From Bradyrhizobium sp. Ce-3 (lineage in GTDB: Bacteria > Pseudomonadota > Alphaproteobacteria > Rhizobiales > Xanthobacteraceae), in NCBI RefSeq assembly GCF_022835695.1, contig NZ_BQUV01000006.1, positions 1 through 64,000 of the forward strand: a stretch of 64,000 nucleotides of DNA, in the 5' to 3' direction. Made by a program: the position numbers and the translations under genes. The notes under the pieces are model-generated. The model was not told the origin of the DNA, did not search any database, and was given only the letters and a program-made list of their open reading frames with translations. Positions 18,427 to 27,473 of this stretch are shown in pieces. Every line of letters starts with the position of its first letter. The first letter of the stretch is position 1.

Positions 18427-19560
18427 ATGCAGGCATCCGAGCAGCAAGCGCCGGTCGATGCGCCGCCTCCGCGCAAGGGTGCGGTCCGGCCGATGACCGC
18501 TGCGGATGTACCCGCGGTCGCCCGACTTTTCATGAAGATTTACAGAGGCTCGGATCGTGCGGCGGATTTGGACCTTCAGAGCTATCTGAAGGTGATCCTC
18601 CTCGAGGCTCCATCCTACAGCGAAACCACGGGCGCGCAGGTCTACGAGCAGCCGGACGGGCGCATCCCGAGCGCGATGCTCGCGGTGCCGATGGGTTTCA
18701 TCGCTTGCGGCACCGCCGTGCCTGGCCGGTTGGTCTGTACACTGATGACGGACAAGGAGGCCGCCGGTGCGGCGCAGCTCGTTCTGACCTTGCGGCCGAG
18801 GCGCCCCGACATTCAATTCAGCGACACGGCTTCGCCAACCACGTTCAATCACTGGCGGGCAATCGGTGCAAAGCCGATCCCCGTCCACAATCTGGAATGG
18901 ACGCGCAGCTTTCGTCCCTTGGGTGCGCTGGCCGGCCGTCTTGAAGATCGTTTTTTTCGCGGCAGGAGCCTTGGCCTTACGACGCTCGCGCGACCCATCG
19001 ACACGCTGCTGCTGCGCCGCTTCGGCGAAAAGAACGCCGTGGAGCCCGGCGCGGCCAAGGTCACCGACATGTCCGTCGAGGCTTTCCTCGAGCAGGCGCC
19101 GGGCTTCATCGCCCACTATGCTGTTCGACCTGAGTGGTCGGAAGAGGAGCTCGGCTGGCTGGTGTCGCTCGCGGCGCAGAACACGACGCGCGGCACGCTG
19201 ACGATTCGCTCGGTCGAAGATCGCGCAGGCGCGTTGATTGGTTGTTTCGTCTACTACGCGGCACCAGGTCGGACAGCGCAAGTTCTCAATGTGCTGTCGC
19301 AGCGCGGCCAGGAGATCGTCGTGCTGAATGCGATGTTCCATTATCTCGAGAGCTCCGGCCACGTCGAAGCCCGCGGTCGCGCGCACCCCGCTTTGATGGC
19401 GGGACTGTCGCTGCAACGCTGGCTCGTGTTCCGGCACAAGGCCTTCGCAGTGGTGCTGACACGGCTGCCTGACGCAAACGACGCCGTCGCGCGTGGTGAC
19501 ATCTTCGTTGGTGGCCTCGCCAGCGAAGACTGGAGCCGGCTGATGTCCGATTTCCACTGA
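18427..19560 (+). CDS. GNAT-like acyltransferase in exopolysaccharide locus
   Basis: A 377-residue protein whose N-terminal part (GAVRPMTAADVPAVARLFMK) looks like the start of a GNAT acetyltransferase. A second GNAT-like half follows from about 215 (VTDMSVEAFLEQAPGF to WLVFRHKAFAVVLTR). No signal peptide. It precedes the GT2 gene by 13 bp, so it is probably the first gene of a short operon. Acylation of a sugar precursor is an inference from position; the two-domain reading needs a profile search. Confidence 0.65.
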   Translation: MQASEQQAPVDAPPPRKGAVRPMTAADVPAVARLFMKIYRGSDRAADLDLQSYLKVILLEAPSYSETTGAQVYEQPDGRIPSAMLAVPMGFIACGTAVPGRLVCTLMTDKEAAGAAQLVLTLRPRRPDIQFSDTASPTTFNHWRAIGAKPIPVHNLEWTRSFRPLGALAGRLEDRFFRGRSLGLTTLARPIDTLLLRRFGEKNAVEPGAAKVTDMSVEAFLEQAPGFIAHYAVRPEWSEEELGWLVSLAAQNTTRGTLTIRSVEDRAGALIGCFVYYAAPGRTAQVLNVLSQRGQEIVVLNAMFHYLESSGHVEARGRAHPALMAGLSLQRWLVFRHKAFAVVLTRLPDANDAVARGDIFVGGLASEDWSRLMSDFH

Positions 19561-19573
19561 GGCGGGTGCTGAG

Positions 19574-20569
19574 ATGTCGGTATCGGTCATCCTCAAGGCA
19601 CTCAACGAGGAGGCGCGGATCGGCCCGGCGGTCGAGAGCGTGCTGGCCGCGCTCGAGGGGATCGGCGGCGAGGTCATCGTGGCCGATGGCGGCTCGCGCG
19701 ACCGGACGCTGGCGATTGCGGCCAGATATCCCGTCCGTGTCGTGCAGCTCGAACCCGCGATCGCGCCGAGTTGCGGCATCGGTCCGCAGCTCGGCTTCCA
19801 GTACAGCCGCGAGCCGTTCATCTGCCTGATGGACGGCGACATGCTGCTCGATCCCGGCTTCCTGCCCGACGCGCTGGCTTATCTTGCGGCCAATCCCGGT
19901 GCCGCGGGCGTGACCGGGCATGTCGTGGAGATGAACGACACCAGCCTTGAATATGTGCGGCGCGGCCGCAGGGTCTCGCCGGAGAACCGGATCGGCGACA
20001 TCGACCGCATGAACGGCGGCGGGCTCTATCGGCGGGCCGCGATCGAGCAGGTCGGCTATCTGTCGGACCGCAACCTGCATGGTTACGAGGAGTTCGATCT
20101 CGGCGTGCGGCTGCGCTCGCGCGGCTGGACGCTGCATCGGCTCGACCGCAGCTTCGTCCGGCATTTCGGGCATGCGATCAACGCCTACGCGCTGCTCGTC
20201 CGGCGCTGGAAGTCGGGCTACCTGCGCGGCATCGGTGAGCTGCTGCGGGCGGCGTTCGGCAAGCCGCAGTGGAAGCAGCTGGTTGAGGAGCTGCCTGAAC
20301 TGAAGCTGTGGGGCGCAGTCTATCTGTGGCTGGCCGGGATGGTCGTGCTGCCGTTCCTGATGCCGGCCGGCTTGGGGCTCGCGATCGATGCGGCGATGAT
20401 TGCCGCCATCATCGGGTTGATGAGCTGGCGTCAGCGCAGCCTGACGCTCGGTCTCTATGCCGTGGTCGCGTGGTTGTTCCACGCCGCGGCGTTACCGCTC
20501 GGCTTCTTCCACGGCCGCAAGGCTCCGGCGGCCTGGATCGACAGCCGCGTCGTCCAGGACACTCCCTGA
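19574..20569 (+). CDS. Family 2 glycosyltransferase
   Basis: A GT-A fold transferase of 331 residues. The nucleotide-sugar binding start is SVSVILKALNEEARIG, with VIVADGGSRDRT, the metal-binding CLMDGDMLLDPG, and YEEFDLGVRLRSRGW near the active site. Three hydrophobic helices near the C-terminus (about 245-320) place it at the inner membrane. It should add one sugar to a lipid-linked polysaccharide repeat unit. Its last 78 bases overlap the convergent flippase gene. Confidence 0.9.
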   Translation: MSVSVILKALNEEARIGPAVESVLAALEGIGGEVIVADGGSRDRTLAIAARYPVRVVQLEPAIAPSCGIGPQLGFQYSREPFICLMDGDMLLDPGFLPDALAYLAANPGAAGVTGHVVEMNDTSLEYVRRGRRVSPENRIGDIDRMNGGGLYRRAAIEQVGYLSDRNLHGYEEFDLGVRLRSRGWTLHRLDRSFVRHFGHAINAYALLVRRWKSGYLRGIGELLRAAFGKPQWKQLVEELPELKLWGAVYLWLAGMVVLPFLMPAGLGLAIDAAMIAAIIGLMSWRQRSLTLGLYAVVAWLFHAAALPLGFFHGRKAPAAWIDSRVVQDTP

Positions 20570-21874
20570 CAACGAAGCGGCGCTGCCGGATTCGTCCGCG
20601 TCCCGGCGGCTGCGGCGTACGAGCCGCAGCACGACCAGCCACGCGGAGACGACCAGCGAGCCTTCGATCACATAGAGCGCGACGAACGTCCCGATCGGAG
20701 CGGCGAGCCACGTCGCCGCGGCGATCAGGCCGCTGCCGGCGAGGTTGGTGCTGTTCAGGATCAAGGCGCGCGCGCCCTGTCGTCCTGATGCCCCCAACAG
20801 GTCCATCGCGACCGCCCAGGCGCCGATCAGGACGACCGTGCCGGACAGGCAGCGCACGAAGAATGCGAGATCGTGGTACTCGTGGCCGAACAGCCGTGGC
20901 AGCTCCGGCGCCAGCATGAACAGGATGAGGAATGTCGCAACGCCGAGGCCGAGCGCTGCGACCAGCGCATGCTTCGCCGCCGGCAATGCCAGATGCAGGC
21001 CGTCGCGGCTGGCGCGCGCGAAGCGCGGATAGATCAGCCGGTTGAAGGCGTCGATCGAAAGATAGCTGCTGTCCATGATGCGCCGGGCCACGCCATAGCT
21101 GCCGACCGTCTCGATCGGCATGAACAGGCCGATCACGAACAGGTCGACGTTGGATCGAATCGCCCGAACGACGAACTGCGAGCTGAACAGGACGCCGGAG
21201 CGCAATTCCTCGCGCAGGATCTTGAAATGCGGCCGGCCAAGCGGCCGCAGCCATATCAGTCCCAGCAATGCGTAGAGCAGGTGGCCGCAGAACTGCCACA
21301 CCGCCCATTCCGCCAGGCTCGCTGCGTGGAACGCGATGCAGGCGAGCGCGGCCGTGGCAGTGCGGGCGATCGCGAAGCCCACCACCGAGCGGTTCGCCGC
21401 GCGAACCTGGCCAAGGCCGAGGAATACGGTTTCGACGAGAAGGATCAGGCGGACCAACACGACATTGGCAAGGAACAGCAGGGCGATGGTCGAGAGGGCA
21501 ATCGACGGACCGGAGCCGATGCGCGTCCACGACGCCATCGCAGCGACACCGCCGAGCACGAGCAGCGCGCCGGTGAGCCCGATCAGGAGAAGGTTGTGAC
21601 CGAGCAGATCGGGATAACTCGCCGGTTCGCGTGCGACCCTGCGCAGCAGGCAGTCGGAGGCGCCGAGGCCGCAGATCTGCGCCGCGATCGCGGTCGCTGC
21701 CGTGATCTGCACGAACAGTCCGAATTCGGCCGGCCCGAGCGCGCGCGCCAGGATCGCAAACGTCACAAGCTGGGCAAGGCTCGCCGCCGCCAGCGATCCG
21801 CTCGACAGCAGATAGCTGACGATCATCGGCGTTGCGCTCGAGACTGTGCGGCTAACGGCACTGATGTGTAGCAA
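20492..21874 (-). CDS. Polysaccharide flippase (Wzx/oligosaccharide transporter type)
   Basis: A 460-residue MOP-superfamily protein with about twelve hydrophobic helices. The start (VSYLLSSGSLAAASLAQLVT) and ILARALGPAEFGLFVQ are typical of Wzx-like flippases, which move lipid-linked repeat units to the periplasm. The C-terminal 30 residues are hydrophilic and lie over the end of the GT2 gene on the other strand. It is transcribed away from the Wzz/Wzy genes, and its promoter region is shared with theirs in the 540-bp gap to 22417. Confidence 0.87.
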   Translation of the reverse strand: MLHISAVSRTVSSATPMIVSYLLSSGSLAAASLAQLVTFAILARALGPAEFGLFVQITAATAIAAQICGLGASDCLLRRVAREPASYPDLLGHNLLLIGLTGALLVLGGVAAMASWTRIGSGPSIALSTIALLFLANVVLVRLILLVETVFLGLGQVRAANRSVVGFAIARTATAALACIAFHAASLAEWAVWQFCGHLLYALLGLIWLRPLGRPHFKILREELRSGVLFSSQFVVRAIRSNVDLFVIGLFMPIETVGSYGVARRIMDSSYLSIDAFNRLIYPRFARASRDGLHLALPAAKHALVAALGLGVATFLILFMLAPELPRLFGHEYHDLAFFVRCLSGTVVLIGAWAVAMDLLGASGRQGARALILNSTNLAGSGLIAAATWLAAPIGTFVALYVIEGSLVVSAWLVVLRLVRRSRRDADESGSAASLSGSVLDDAAVDPGRRSLAAVEEAER

Positions 21875-22416
21875 TGATCCACGGCCCTTGGCTGGCGGTC
21901 GATCCCCATTGGTGCACTTTATCAGGCTCGCATGCGCCGCGTATCGCGCGCAGCGCGCTGTTCGAAATTGACGTTAACGCGGGGCGGCGCGGCGATGCGA
22001 TCGGTCGCGCTCATCGGTGTGCCATTGATTCATCCGCTATCGTGAATGCCGCCATCTCTCGCGCGCACCGATGCTTGATGTTCGACGGCACTTCATGATC
22101 TCGATCGAGACACCGCTCACGCGTGCAGCAATCCAGGCAGATGACGTGATCCGCCATCGAAGCCGCTTGGCCGCGAAACTGCGAGCGCGCCATGAGGGTT
22201 GCGGGCGCAATTCTCCCGCAAGCCGCTCACAAAGCTGCTCGTTCGTCGGTTCAATTAAAGGTTGATGATGGATTCCCCATCAGTTCGTCGCAAGGCATCA
22301 GCTTTTATGCGTCCATCATCTTGCATGCTGATATCCGATAGATTGATGGTAAGGTTAACGCTAACACCTAACTGTAAAAACCACTCAAGGTTGTCTGCGC
22401 TTTCGGGAGGGGGATA

Positions 22417-22614
22417 GTGGGCCAAGCCGAGCGAAACGACTGCTTGGGACAGGACATGGAGATCGTCATGGACGATTTGGCCCCGATCGCTGCTCTGAAC
22501 GTCAAGAGAATCATCAACGGGCACGTGTTGCATGGCGACACGATCGATGGATCCGGCTCCGCGCTGAGCAGCAGCGTCGCTCCCGAGGGCGAAGGCTCGT
22601 CCGGCGACAAGTAA
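22417..22614 (+). CDS. Possible small protein ahead of the chain-length gene
   Basis: A 65-codon frame starting GTG at 22417 just after GGGAGGGGG; a second possible start is ATG 22456. It has the high third-position GC of real genes here. The product (DDLAPIAALNVKRIINGHVL, then a Ser/Gly-rich tail ending GEGSSGDK) matches no family I know. It ends 45 bp before the Wzz-type gene. Upstream, 21875-22416 is non-coding and AT-richer, probably a divergent regulatory region. It could also be chance. Confidence 0.4.
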   Translation: MGQAERNDCLGQDMEIVMDDLAPIAALNVKRIINGHVLHGDTIDGSGSALSSSVAPEGEGSSGDK

Positions 22615-22659
22615 GCCGCGCCCACCCAGCCGGCATGCCCTCCAGTGAAGTCAACTGAC

Positions 22660-24099
22660 ATGTACACAGCAACCGATAACAGCAGGCCGCCGCGCAGCGA
22701 TGCCGCCTTTCGCACGGTGAGCGGAACGGTTTCCGCGCCTGCCGTCGTGATCAGCGCGATGCAGGTCGCGGGCTGGCTGCTGCAAGGCTGGCGATGGCTC
22801 CTGGTCGCGGCGCTCGCCGGTGCGATCGCGGCCGTCGGCGCGACGCAGCTCGTCACGCCCCGCTTCACCGCGATCACCGATCTCACGATCTCGCCGTCCA
22901 ACCTGCTGGTCACCCCGAACGATCTCTACGCGGCGAACGTCCAGAGCGACAGCCAGATTCTCGATGTCGAGAGCAAGATGCGCACGATCACGTCCGGCAA
23001 TGTCCTGCACCGTGTCATCGACAAGCTCGGCCTCCGGAACGATCCGGAATTCGCCGACAGGCTGCGCCTGCTCGATCTCAGCTGGCTGTTCGACCGCCGT
23101 GCGTCTGACGCCGCCGAACGCAACGATCTGATGGTCGCACTGGCCAAGCGCATCAAGGTGACGCGACAGGAGCGTTCCTATGTCGTCACGATGTCGGTCT
23201 GGGCGAGCGAACCGGCGATGTCGGCGCGGCTCGCGAATTCCATCGCCCAGACTTTCCGCGAACAGGTCGTTCGCGCCGACGCCGAGCGGGCCGGACGCGC
23301 TGCGCAAGGGCTGACAGCCAGGCTCGGTGAGCTCAAGGCCGCCGCGGCCGAGGCGGAAGACCGTACCGAGGCGTTCCGTCGCGCCCATGGCCTGCAGCAG
23401 GGGCCGTCCGGACAGCCGCTGAGCTCCGAAGCGATGGAGCGGATGAGCGGAAAACTCACCGATGCGAAGGCGCGGCTGGCCGAAGCGGAGGCGCGCTACA
23501 ACGAGGTCTCGCGCGCGGTGGCGCTCTACGGCGTGCAGGCCGGCGCGGTGCAGTCGCAAACCTTGTCGGGATTGCTCGCGGACGAGGCGGCGCTGCGCAG
23601 GCAGATCGCGACCCTCACCCAGACGCTCGGGCCACGCCACCCCGCCATGCTGAACGCGATGGCCGAATCCGAAGCCCTCACCAAGGCGATCAAGTCCGAG
23701 ACCGAGCGGCTGCGCAGTGCCGCCCGCTTCGAGGTCGACCAGGCCAAGGTCGCGCTCGATACGCTGAACGAGGAAACGCGCACCCTGCGGGGCAATGTGT
23801 CGGTCGACGACCAGGCCCAGGTCAAGCTGCGCGAGCTCGAGCGCGAAGCCAGCGCCAAGACCGCGCTGTATCAGACGTTCCTGACCCGCTCCGGCGAGGC
23901 CGCCGAGCGCCAGCAGATCGACGCCACCGACGTGCGCGTGATCTCGCCCGCCGTCGCGCCGTTCCGGCCGACCTGGCCGCCCCGTCCGATCATCGCGGCT
24001 GCGGCGGGAGCAGCGCTGGGCCTGCTGCTTTGTGCCGCCGCACTCGCCGGCTTCGGCTATCTCGACGCGCTTCGTTTCGCCAGGAGCAGGGCGACATGA
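22660..24099 (+). CDS. Wzz/GumC-type polysaccharide chain-length/export protein
   Basis: A polysaccharide co-polymerase-like inner-membrane protein. Helix 1 is near the N-terminus (WRWLLVAALAGAIAAVGAT) and helix 2 near the C-terminus (IIAAAAGAALGLLLCAAALA), with a long periplasmic coiled-coil domain between them. The proline-rich motif before helix 2 (FRPTWPPRPI) is typical. There is no C-terminal tyrosine-kinase domain. A GTG at 22645 would add five residues. It overlaps the polymerase gene by 4 bases. It should control length and export of the polymer. Confidence 0.88.
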   Translation: MYTATDNSRPPRSDAAFRTVSGTVSAPAVVISAMQVAGWLLQGWRWLLVAALAGAIAAVGATQLVTPRFTAITDLTISPSNLLVTPNDLYAANVQSDSQILDVESKMRTITSGNVLHRVIDKLGLRNDPEFADRLRLLDLSWLFDRRASDAAERNDLMVALAKRIKVTRQERSYVVTMSVWASEPAMSARLANSIAQTFREQVVRADAERAGRAAQGLTARLGELKAAAAEAEDRTEAFRRAHGLQQGPSGQPLSSEAMERMSGKLTDAKARLAEAEARYNEVSRAVALYGVQAGAVQSQTLSGLLADEAALRRQIATLTQTLGPRHPAMLNAMAESEALTKAIKSETERLRSAARFEVDQAKVALDTLNEETRTLRGNVSVDDQAQVKLRELEREASAKTALYQTFLTRSGEAAERQQIDATDVRVISPAVAPFRPTWPPRPIIAAAAGAALGLLLCAAALAGFGYLDALRFARSRAT

Positions 24100-25424
24100 T
24101 GCAATCAGGCGATATGCGCGAGGGCGGCGGCGCGATCGGCTTGCTGGGACCGCCGCTGTTCGTGGCGACGCTGCTGTTCTATCTCGTCACGCTGACGCCA
24201 TTCATCGACCTGTCGGCGGTCGATGCGGCCGATCCCGCCGCCGACAAGTCGAGCACCATCAATCAGATCGTCTTCCTTGGCTTGACCGCGAGCCTGTGGC
24301 TGACCGCGATCAGCTCACCGGCGCGTCATCTCGCCGTGCGGCCGCGCAGCGTCCTGATCGTGACGCTGCTATGGTTTGCGTTCGTCTCCGCCATTTCGGC
24401 GCACCCTGACCTCGCACTGAAGCGCGTCGTGCTGGCGACGCTGACGATTGTCAATGCCGGCATCTTCCTGCTGCTGCCGCGCTCGGAGCGTCAGTTTGCC
24501 GGCATGATGTCGATGTGCTGCGTCGGGACGCTGGCCTTCGCCTATCTCGGCGTCGCGCTGTGGCCGCAGCTGGCGATTCATCAGGCGAGCGAGGTGCGCG
24601 AGCCGATGAACGCCGGGCTGTGGCGCGGGCATTTCGCGCACAAGAACGTCGCGGCCGCGGCGATGGTGATCATCAGTTTCACCGGTCTCTATCTGTACAG
24701 CACCGGCCGTCGCATCGTCGGCGGAGCAATCACGTTGCTGGCGGCCGTGTTCCTCACTCAGACCGGCGGCAAATCCGCCACCGCGGCGTTGCCGGGCATT
24801 CTCGTGATCGCCTGGATCTTCGAGCGATGGCGGCCGATCCGGATCCCGATGGTGTTTCTGGGGATCGCGGCCTTCAACCTCGTCACGATCGGCTGCTCGA
24901 TCTCGCCTGCGATGCGGGAACTGGTCGCCAGTCTCGGGGTCGACCCGACCTTCACCAACCGCATCGACATCTGGCGCGTCGGTGCTGCCGCCGTCGCCGA
25001 CAGGCCGCTGACCGGCTACGGCTTCCAGCTGTTCTGGCAAACCGATGAGATGGTCTACAAGGCTGGCGGCGGCACCAGTTGGGCGGTCGGCGCCTTCAAC
25101 GCCCACAACGCCTATCTCGATGCCGCGATCACCACAGGTATCCCCGGGCTCATTCTGACGCTGGCCTTGCTGGTCTGGCTGCCGCTGCGCGACGTGTCGC
25201 GCGCCGAGTCGCGCGACAACGATCCCGCGCTGACCCGCCTGTTCACCCGGATCTGGCTCTACGGCGTGTTCACGGCCTGCGTCGAGAGCCTGTACTTCCA
25301 GTCCGGCAGTCTCGCCTGGTTCATGGTGATCGTCTCGATCTTCGGGCTCCGCCTGCAGGCGAGCGCACATGAAATTCGCGAGCCGGCGACCGCGATGCAT
25401 GTCGGGGAGACGGTCCATGCATAG
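24096..25424 (+). CDS. O-antigen ligase/Wzy-type polymerase
   Basis: A 442-residue integral membrane protein with 10-12 hydrophobic helices and the O-antigen ligase/Wzy_C pattern: a periplasmic loop with RGHFAHKNVAAAAMV and, later, FTNRIDIWRVGAAAVADRPLTGYG and GAFNAHNAYLDAAITTGIPG. CAGGAG at 24081-24086 supports ATG 24096, and the upstream frame is spurious. It probably polymerises lipid-linked repeats together with the Wzz-type protein whose stop it overlaps. Confidence 0.88.
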   Translation: MMQSGDMREGGGAIGLLGPPLFVATLLFYLVTLTPFIDLSAVDAADPAADKSSTINQIVFLGLTASLWLTAISSPARHLAVRPRSVLIVTLLWFAFVSAISAHPDLALKRVVLATLTIVNAGIFLLLPRSERQFAGMMSMCCVGTLAFAYLGVALWPQLAIHQASEVREPMNAGLWRGHFAHKNVAAAAMVIISFTGLYLYSTGRRIVGGAITLLAAVFLTQTGGKSATAALPGILVIAWIFERWRPIRIPMVFLGIAAFNLVTIGCSISPAMRELVASLGVDPTFTNRIDIWRVGAAAVADRPLTGYGFQLFWQTDEMVYKAGGGTSWAVGAFNAHNAYLDAAITTGIPGLILTLALLVWLPLRDVSRAESRDNDPALTRLFTRIWLYGVFTACVESLYFQSGSLAWFMVIVSIFGLRLQASAHEIREPATAMHVGETVHA

Positions 25425-26247
25425 CCTCGACATGCATAGCCTTGCCGTCTCGCCACCCGCGCCGGAAGCCGCATGCCGCCTGCCGGCGGCGATCGACCGG
25501 CTCGCCGGCAGTCTGACCAACCGCTTGATCCGGGCCACGCGATGGCGGGTCATCGAGGTCCCGAGCCTGCAACCGATCGTGTCCTTTACCTTCGACGACG
25601 TTCCCGACTCCGCGCTTCATGCCGGTGCTGCGATCCTCGAAGCTCACGGCGCGCGCGGCACCTTCTACATCTCGGGTGGCCTCGAGGGACGTGTCGAGCC
25701 GGATCGTACCCTGATCGATGCGGCCGGCTGCAGGGAACTCGCCGCGCGCGGTCACGAGATCGGCTGCCACACCTTTGGCCATCAGGATGTCAGACACGTC
25801 GATCGCGCCCGCTTCGTCGCTGACCTCGCGGACAACGCCCGCTATCTCGACGCGGTCGACCCGCGCCCGGGCCGGCGCAATTTCGCCTATCCCTACAACA
25901 GCGGCAGCTTCGGCAAGCGGCGGATCCTGACTCGTTCGTACCGGACCTGCCGCGCAGGCGGCGAGGCGATCAACCGCGGGCCAACCGACCCGACCTTTCT
26001 CGAGGCCGTCGAGATCCGCCAGCCAGAGACGCATGTGGCGGGGCTGACGCGCTGGATCGACGCGCTAGTGGCAAAGCCGGGCTGGCTGATCTTCTTCACG
26101 CACGACATCGCGCCGGCGCCGACGCCCTATGGCTGCACGCCCGAGGCCTTCGAGCGGCTGGTCGCGCATGCGGTCGAGCGCGGCTGCTGCGTGCTGAGCG
26201 TCGATGCTGCGCTCGACAGCATGGGATTCCGGGAGGGTGGTCGATGA
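25417..26247 (+). CDS. Polysaccharide deacetylase (NodB domain)
   Basis: A carbohydrate esterase 4 family enzyme of 276 residues. The catalytic/metal motif TFDDVPDSA is near residue 55, and the second metal motif is in GCHTFGHQDV; the later FAYPYNSGSFGKRR and IFFTHDIAPAPTPYG contain the remaining active-site motifs. There is no signal peptide, so it may act on the cytosolic lipid-linked sugar. ATG 25417 follows GGGGAGA and overlaps the polymerase stop by 8 bases; upstream starts are unlikely. Confidence 0.88.
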   Translation: MHSLDMHSLAVSPPAPEAACRLPAAIDRLAGSLTNRLIRATRWRVIEVPSLQPIVSFTFDDVPDSALHAGAAILEAHGARGTFYISGGLEGRVEPDRTLIDAAGCRELAARGHEIGCHTFGHQDVRHVDRARFVADLADNARYLDAVDPRPGRRNFAYPYNSGSFGKRRILTRSYRTCRAGGEAINRGPTDPTFLEAVEIRQPETHVAGLTRWIDALVAKPGWLIFFTHDIAPAPTPYGCTPEAFERLVAHAVERGCCVLSVDAALDSMGFREGGR

Positions 26248-27473
26248 CGGGCGCGCGGCGGCTTCTCGCCATCAACAACTACTTCTATCGGCGCGGCGGC
26301 GCCGAGAGCGTGTTCCTCGACCAGATCGATCTGTTCGCCGCAGCCGGCTGGGATGTCGTGCCCTTCGCGATGGAGCATCCCGACAATCTGCCGAGCCAGT
26401 GGTCCGACTATTTCGTTTCCGAGATCGAATATGGCCGGACCCTTGGACCGATCACGAAGGCCAGGCAGGCCGCGAAGATTATCTTCTCGCTGGAGGCGCG
26501 CCGCAAGATCCGCGCCTTGATCGGCCGTGTGCAGCCGTCGGTGGCACATGCCCACAACGTGTACCATCACATCTCGCCCTCGATCTTCGACGTCCTCAAG
26601 GCCGAAGGCGTGCCGGTCGTGATGACCGCGCATGATCTGAAGCTGATCTGTCCCGCCTACAAGATGCTGAGCCGGGGCGAAGTCTGCGAACGCTGCCGCG
26701 GTGGGCGGATCCACAACGTCCTGCTGCGCCGCTGCGTCAAGGACTCGGCCGTGGTGAGCGGGCTCGTGCTCCTCGAGACCCTGGTTCATCGCAGCTTCGG
26801 CCTCTACCGCGACACGCTCGACTGCCTGATCGCGCCGAGCCGCTTCTACCGCGACAAGCTGGTGGAGTGGGGCTGGGACGCGAGCCGGATCGCCTACATC
26901 CCGAACTTCATTGACGCCGAGCAGTTCACGCCCTGGTGCCACGAGGGCAACTACTTTGTCTATGCGGGGCGGCTCGCGCCGGAGAAGGGGCTCGCCACGC
27001 TGGTGCGGGCCGCGGCACTCGCGCGTCAGCGGCTGATCCTGGTCGGCAGCGGGCCCGAAGAGGCCGCCTTGCGCCAGCTCGCCTTCGAACTCGATGCCGA
27101 CGTCGTGTTCGCGGGCTACATGGGCAAGCCGGAGCTGAAGCAGCTGATCGGAGAATCACGCGCGCTGGTGCTCGCCTCCGAATGGTATGAGAACGCGCCG
27201 ATCAGCGTCCTCGAGGCCTACGCGCTCGGACGTCCGGTGATCGGGACGCGGATCGGTGGCATTCCCGAGCTGATCGTTCACAACAAGACCGGCGTGCTGG
27301 TGGAGCCGGGCAATGTCGGCATGCTGGCCGAGGCCCTGGCCGGCATGGCGAAGCTTCCCCGCGCCTCGCGAAACAGGCTTGGCGCCGCGGGCCGCGACTG
27401 GGTGCTGCGGGAATTCTCTCCCGACAAGTACCGCGACCGCACGATGCAGCTCTACGAGACAGTGGTGCACTGA
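26244..27473 (+). CDS. Family 4 glycosyltransferase (first)
   Basis: A GT-B fold transferase of 409 residues with an ATGA overlap to the deacetylase gene. The N-terminal acceptor half includes INNYFYRRGGAESVFLDQID. The donor half has VYAGRLAPEKGLATLVRAA and the EX7E region ASEWYENAPISVLEAYALGR. Four cysteines in LSRGEVCERCRGGRIHNVLL and the nearby LKLICPAYK and RRCVKDS may bind a metal. It probably adds a sugar to the growing repeat unit on the cytosolic face. Confidence 0.9.
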   Translation: MTGARRLLAINNYFYRRGGAESVFLDQIDLFAAAGWDVVPFAMEHPDNLPSQWSDYFVSEIEYGRTLGPITKARQAAKIIFSLEARRKIRALIGRVQPSVAHAHNVYHHISPSIFDVLKAEGVPVVMTAHDLKLICPAYKMLSRGEVCERCRGGRIHNVLLRRCVKDSAVVSGLVLLETLVHRSFGLYRDTLDCLIAPSRFYRDKLVEWGWDASRIAYIPNFIDAEQFTPWCHEGNYFVYAGRLAPEKGLATLVRAAALARQRLILVGSGPEEAALRQLAFELDADVVFAGYMGKPELKQLIGESRALVLASEWYENAPISVLEAYALGRPVIGTRIGGIPELIVHNKTGVLVEPGNVGMLAEALAGMAKLPRASRNRLGAAGRDWVLREFSPDKYRDRTMQLYETVVH

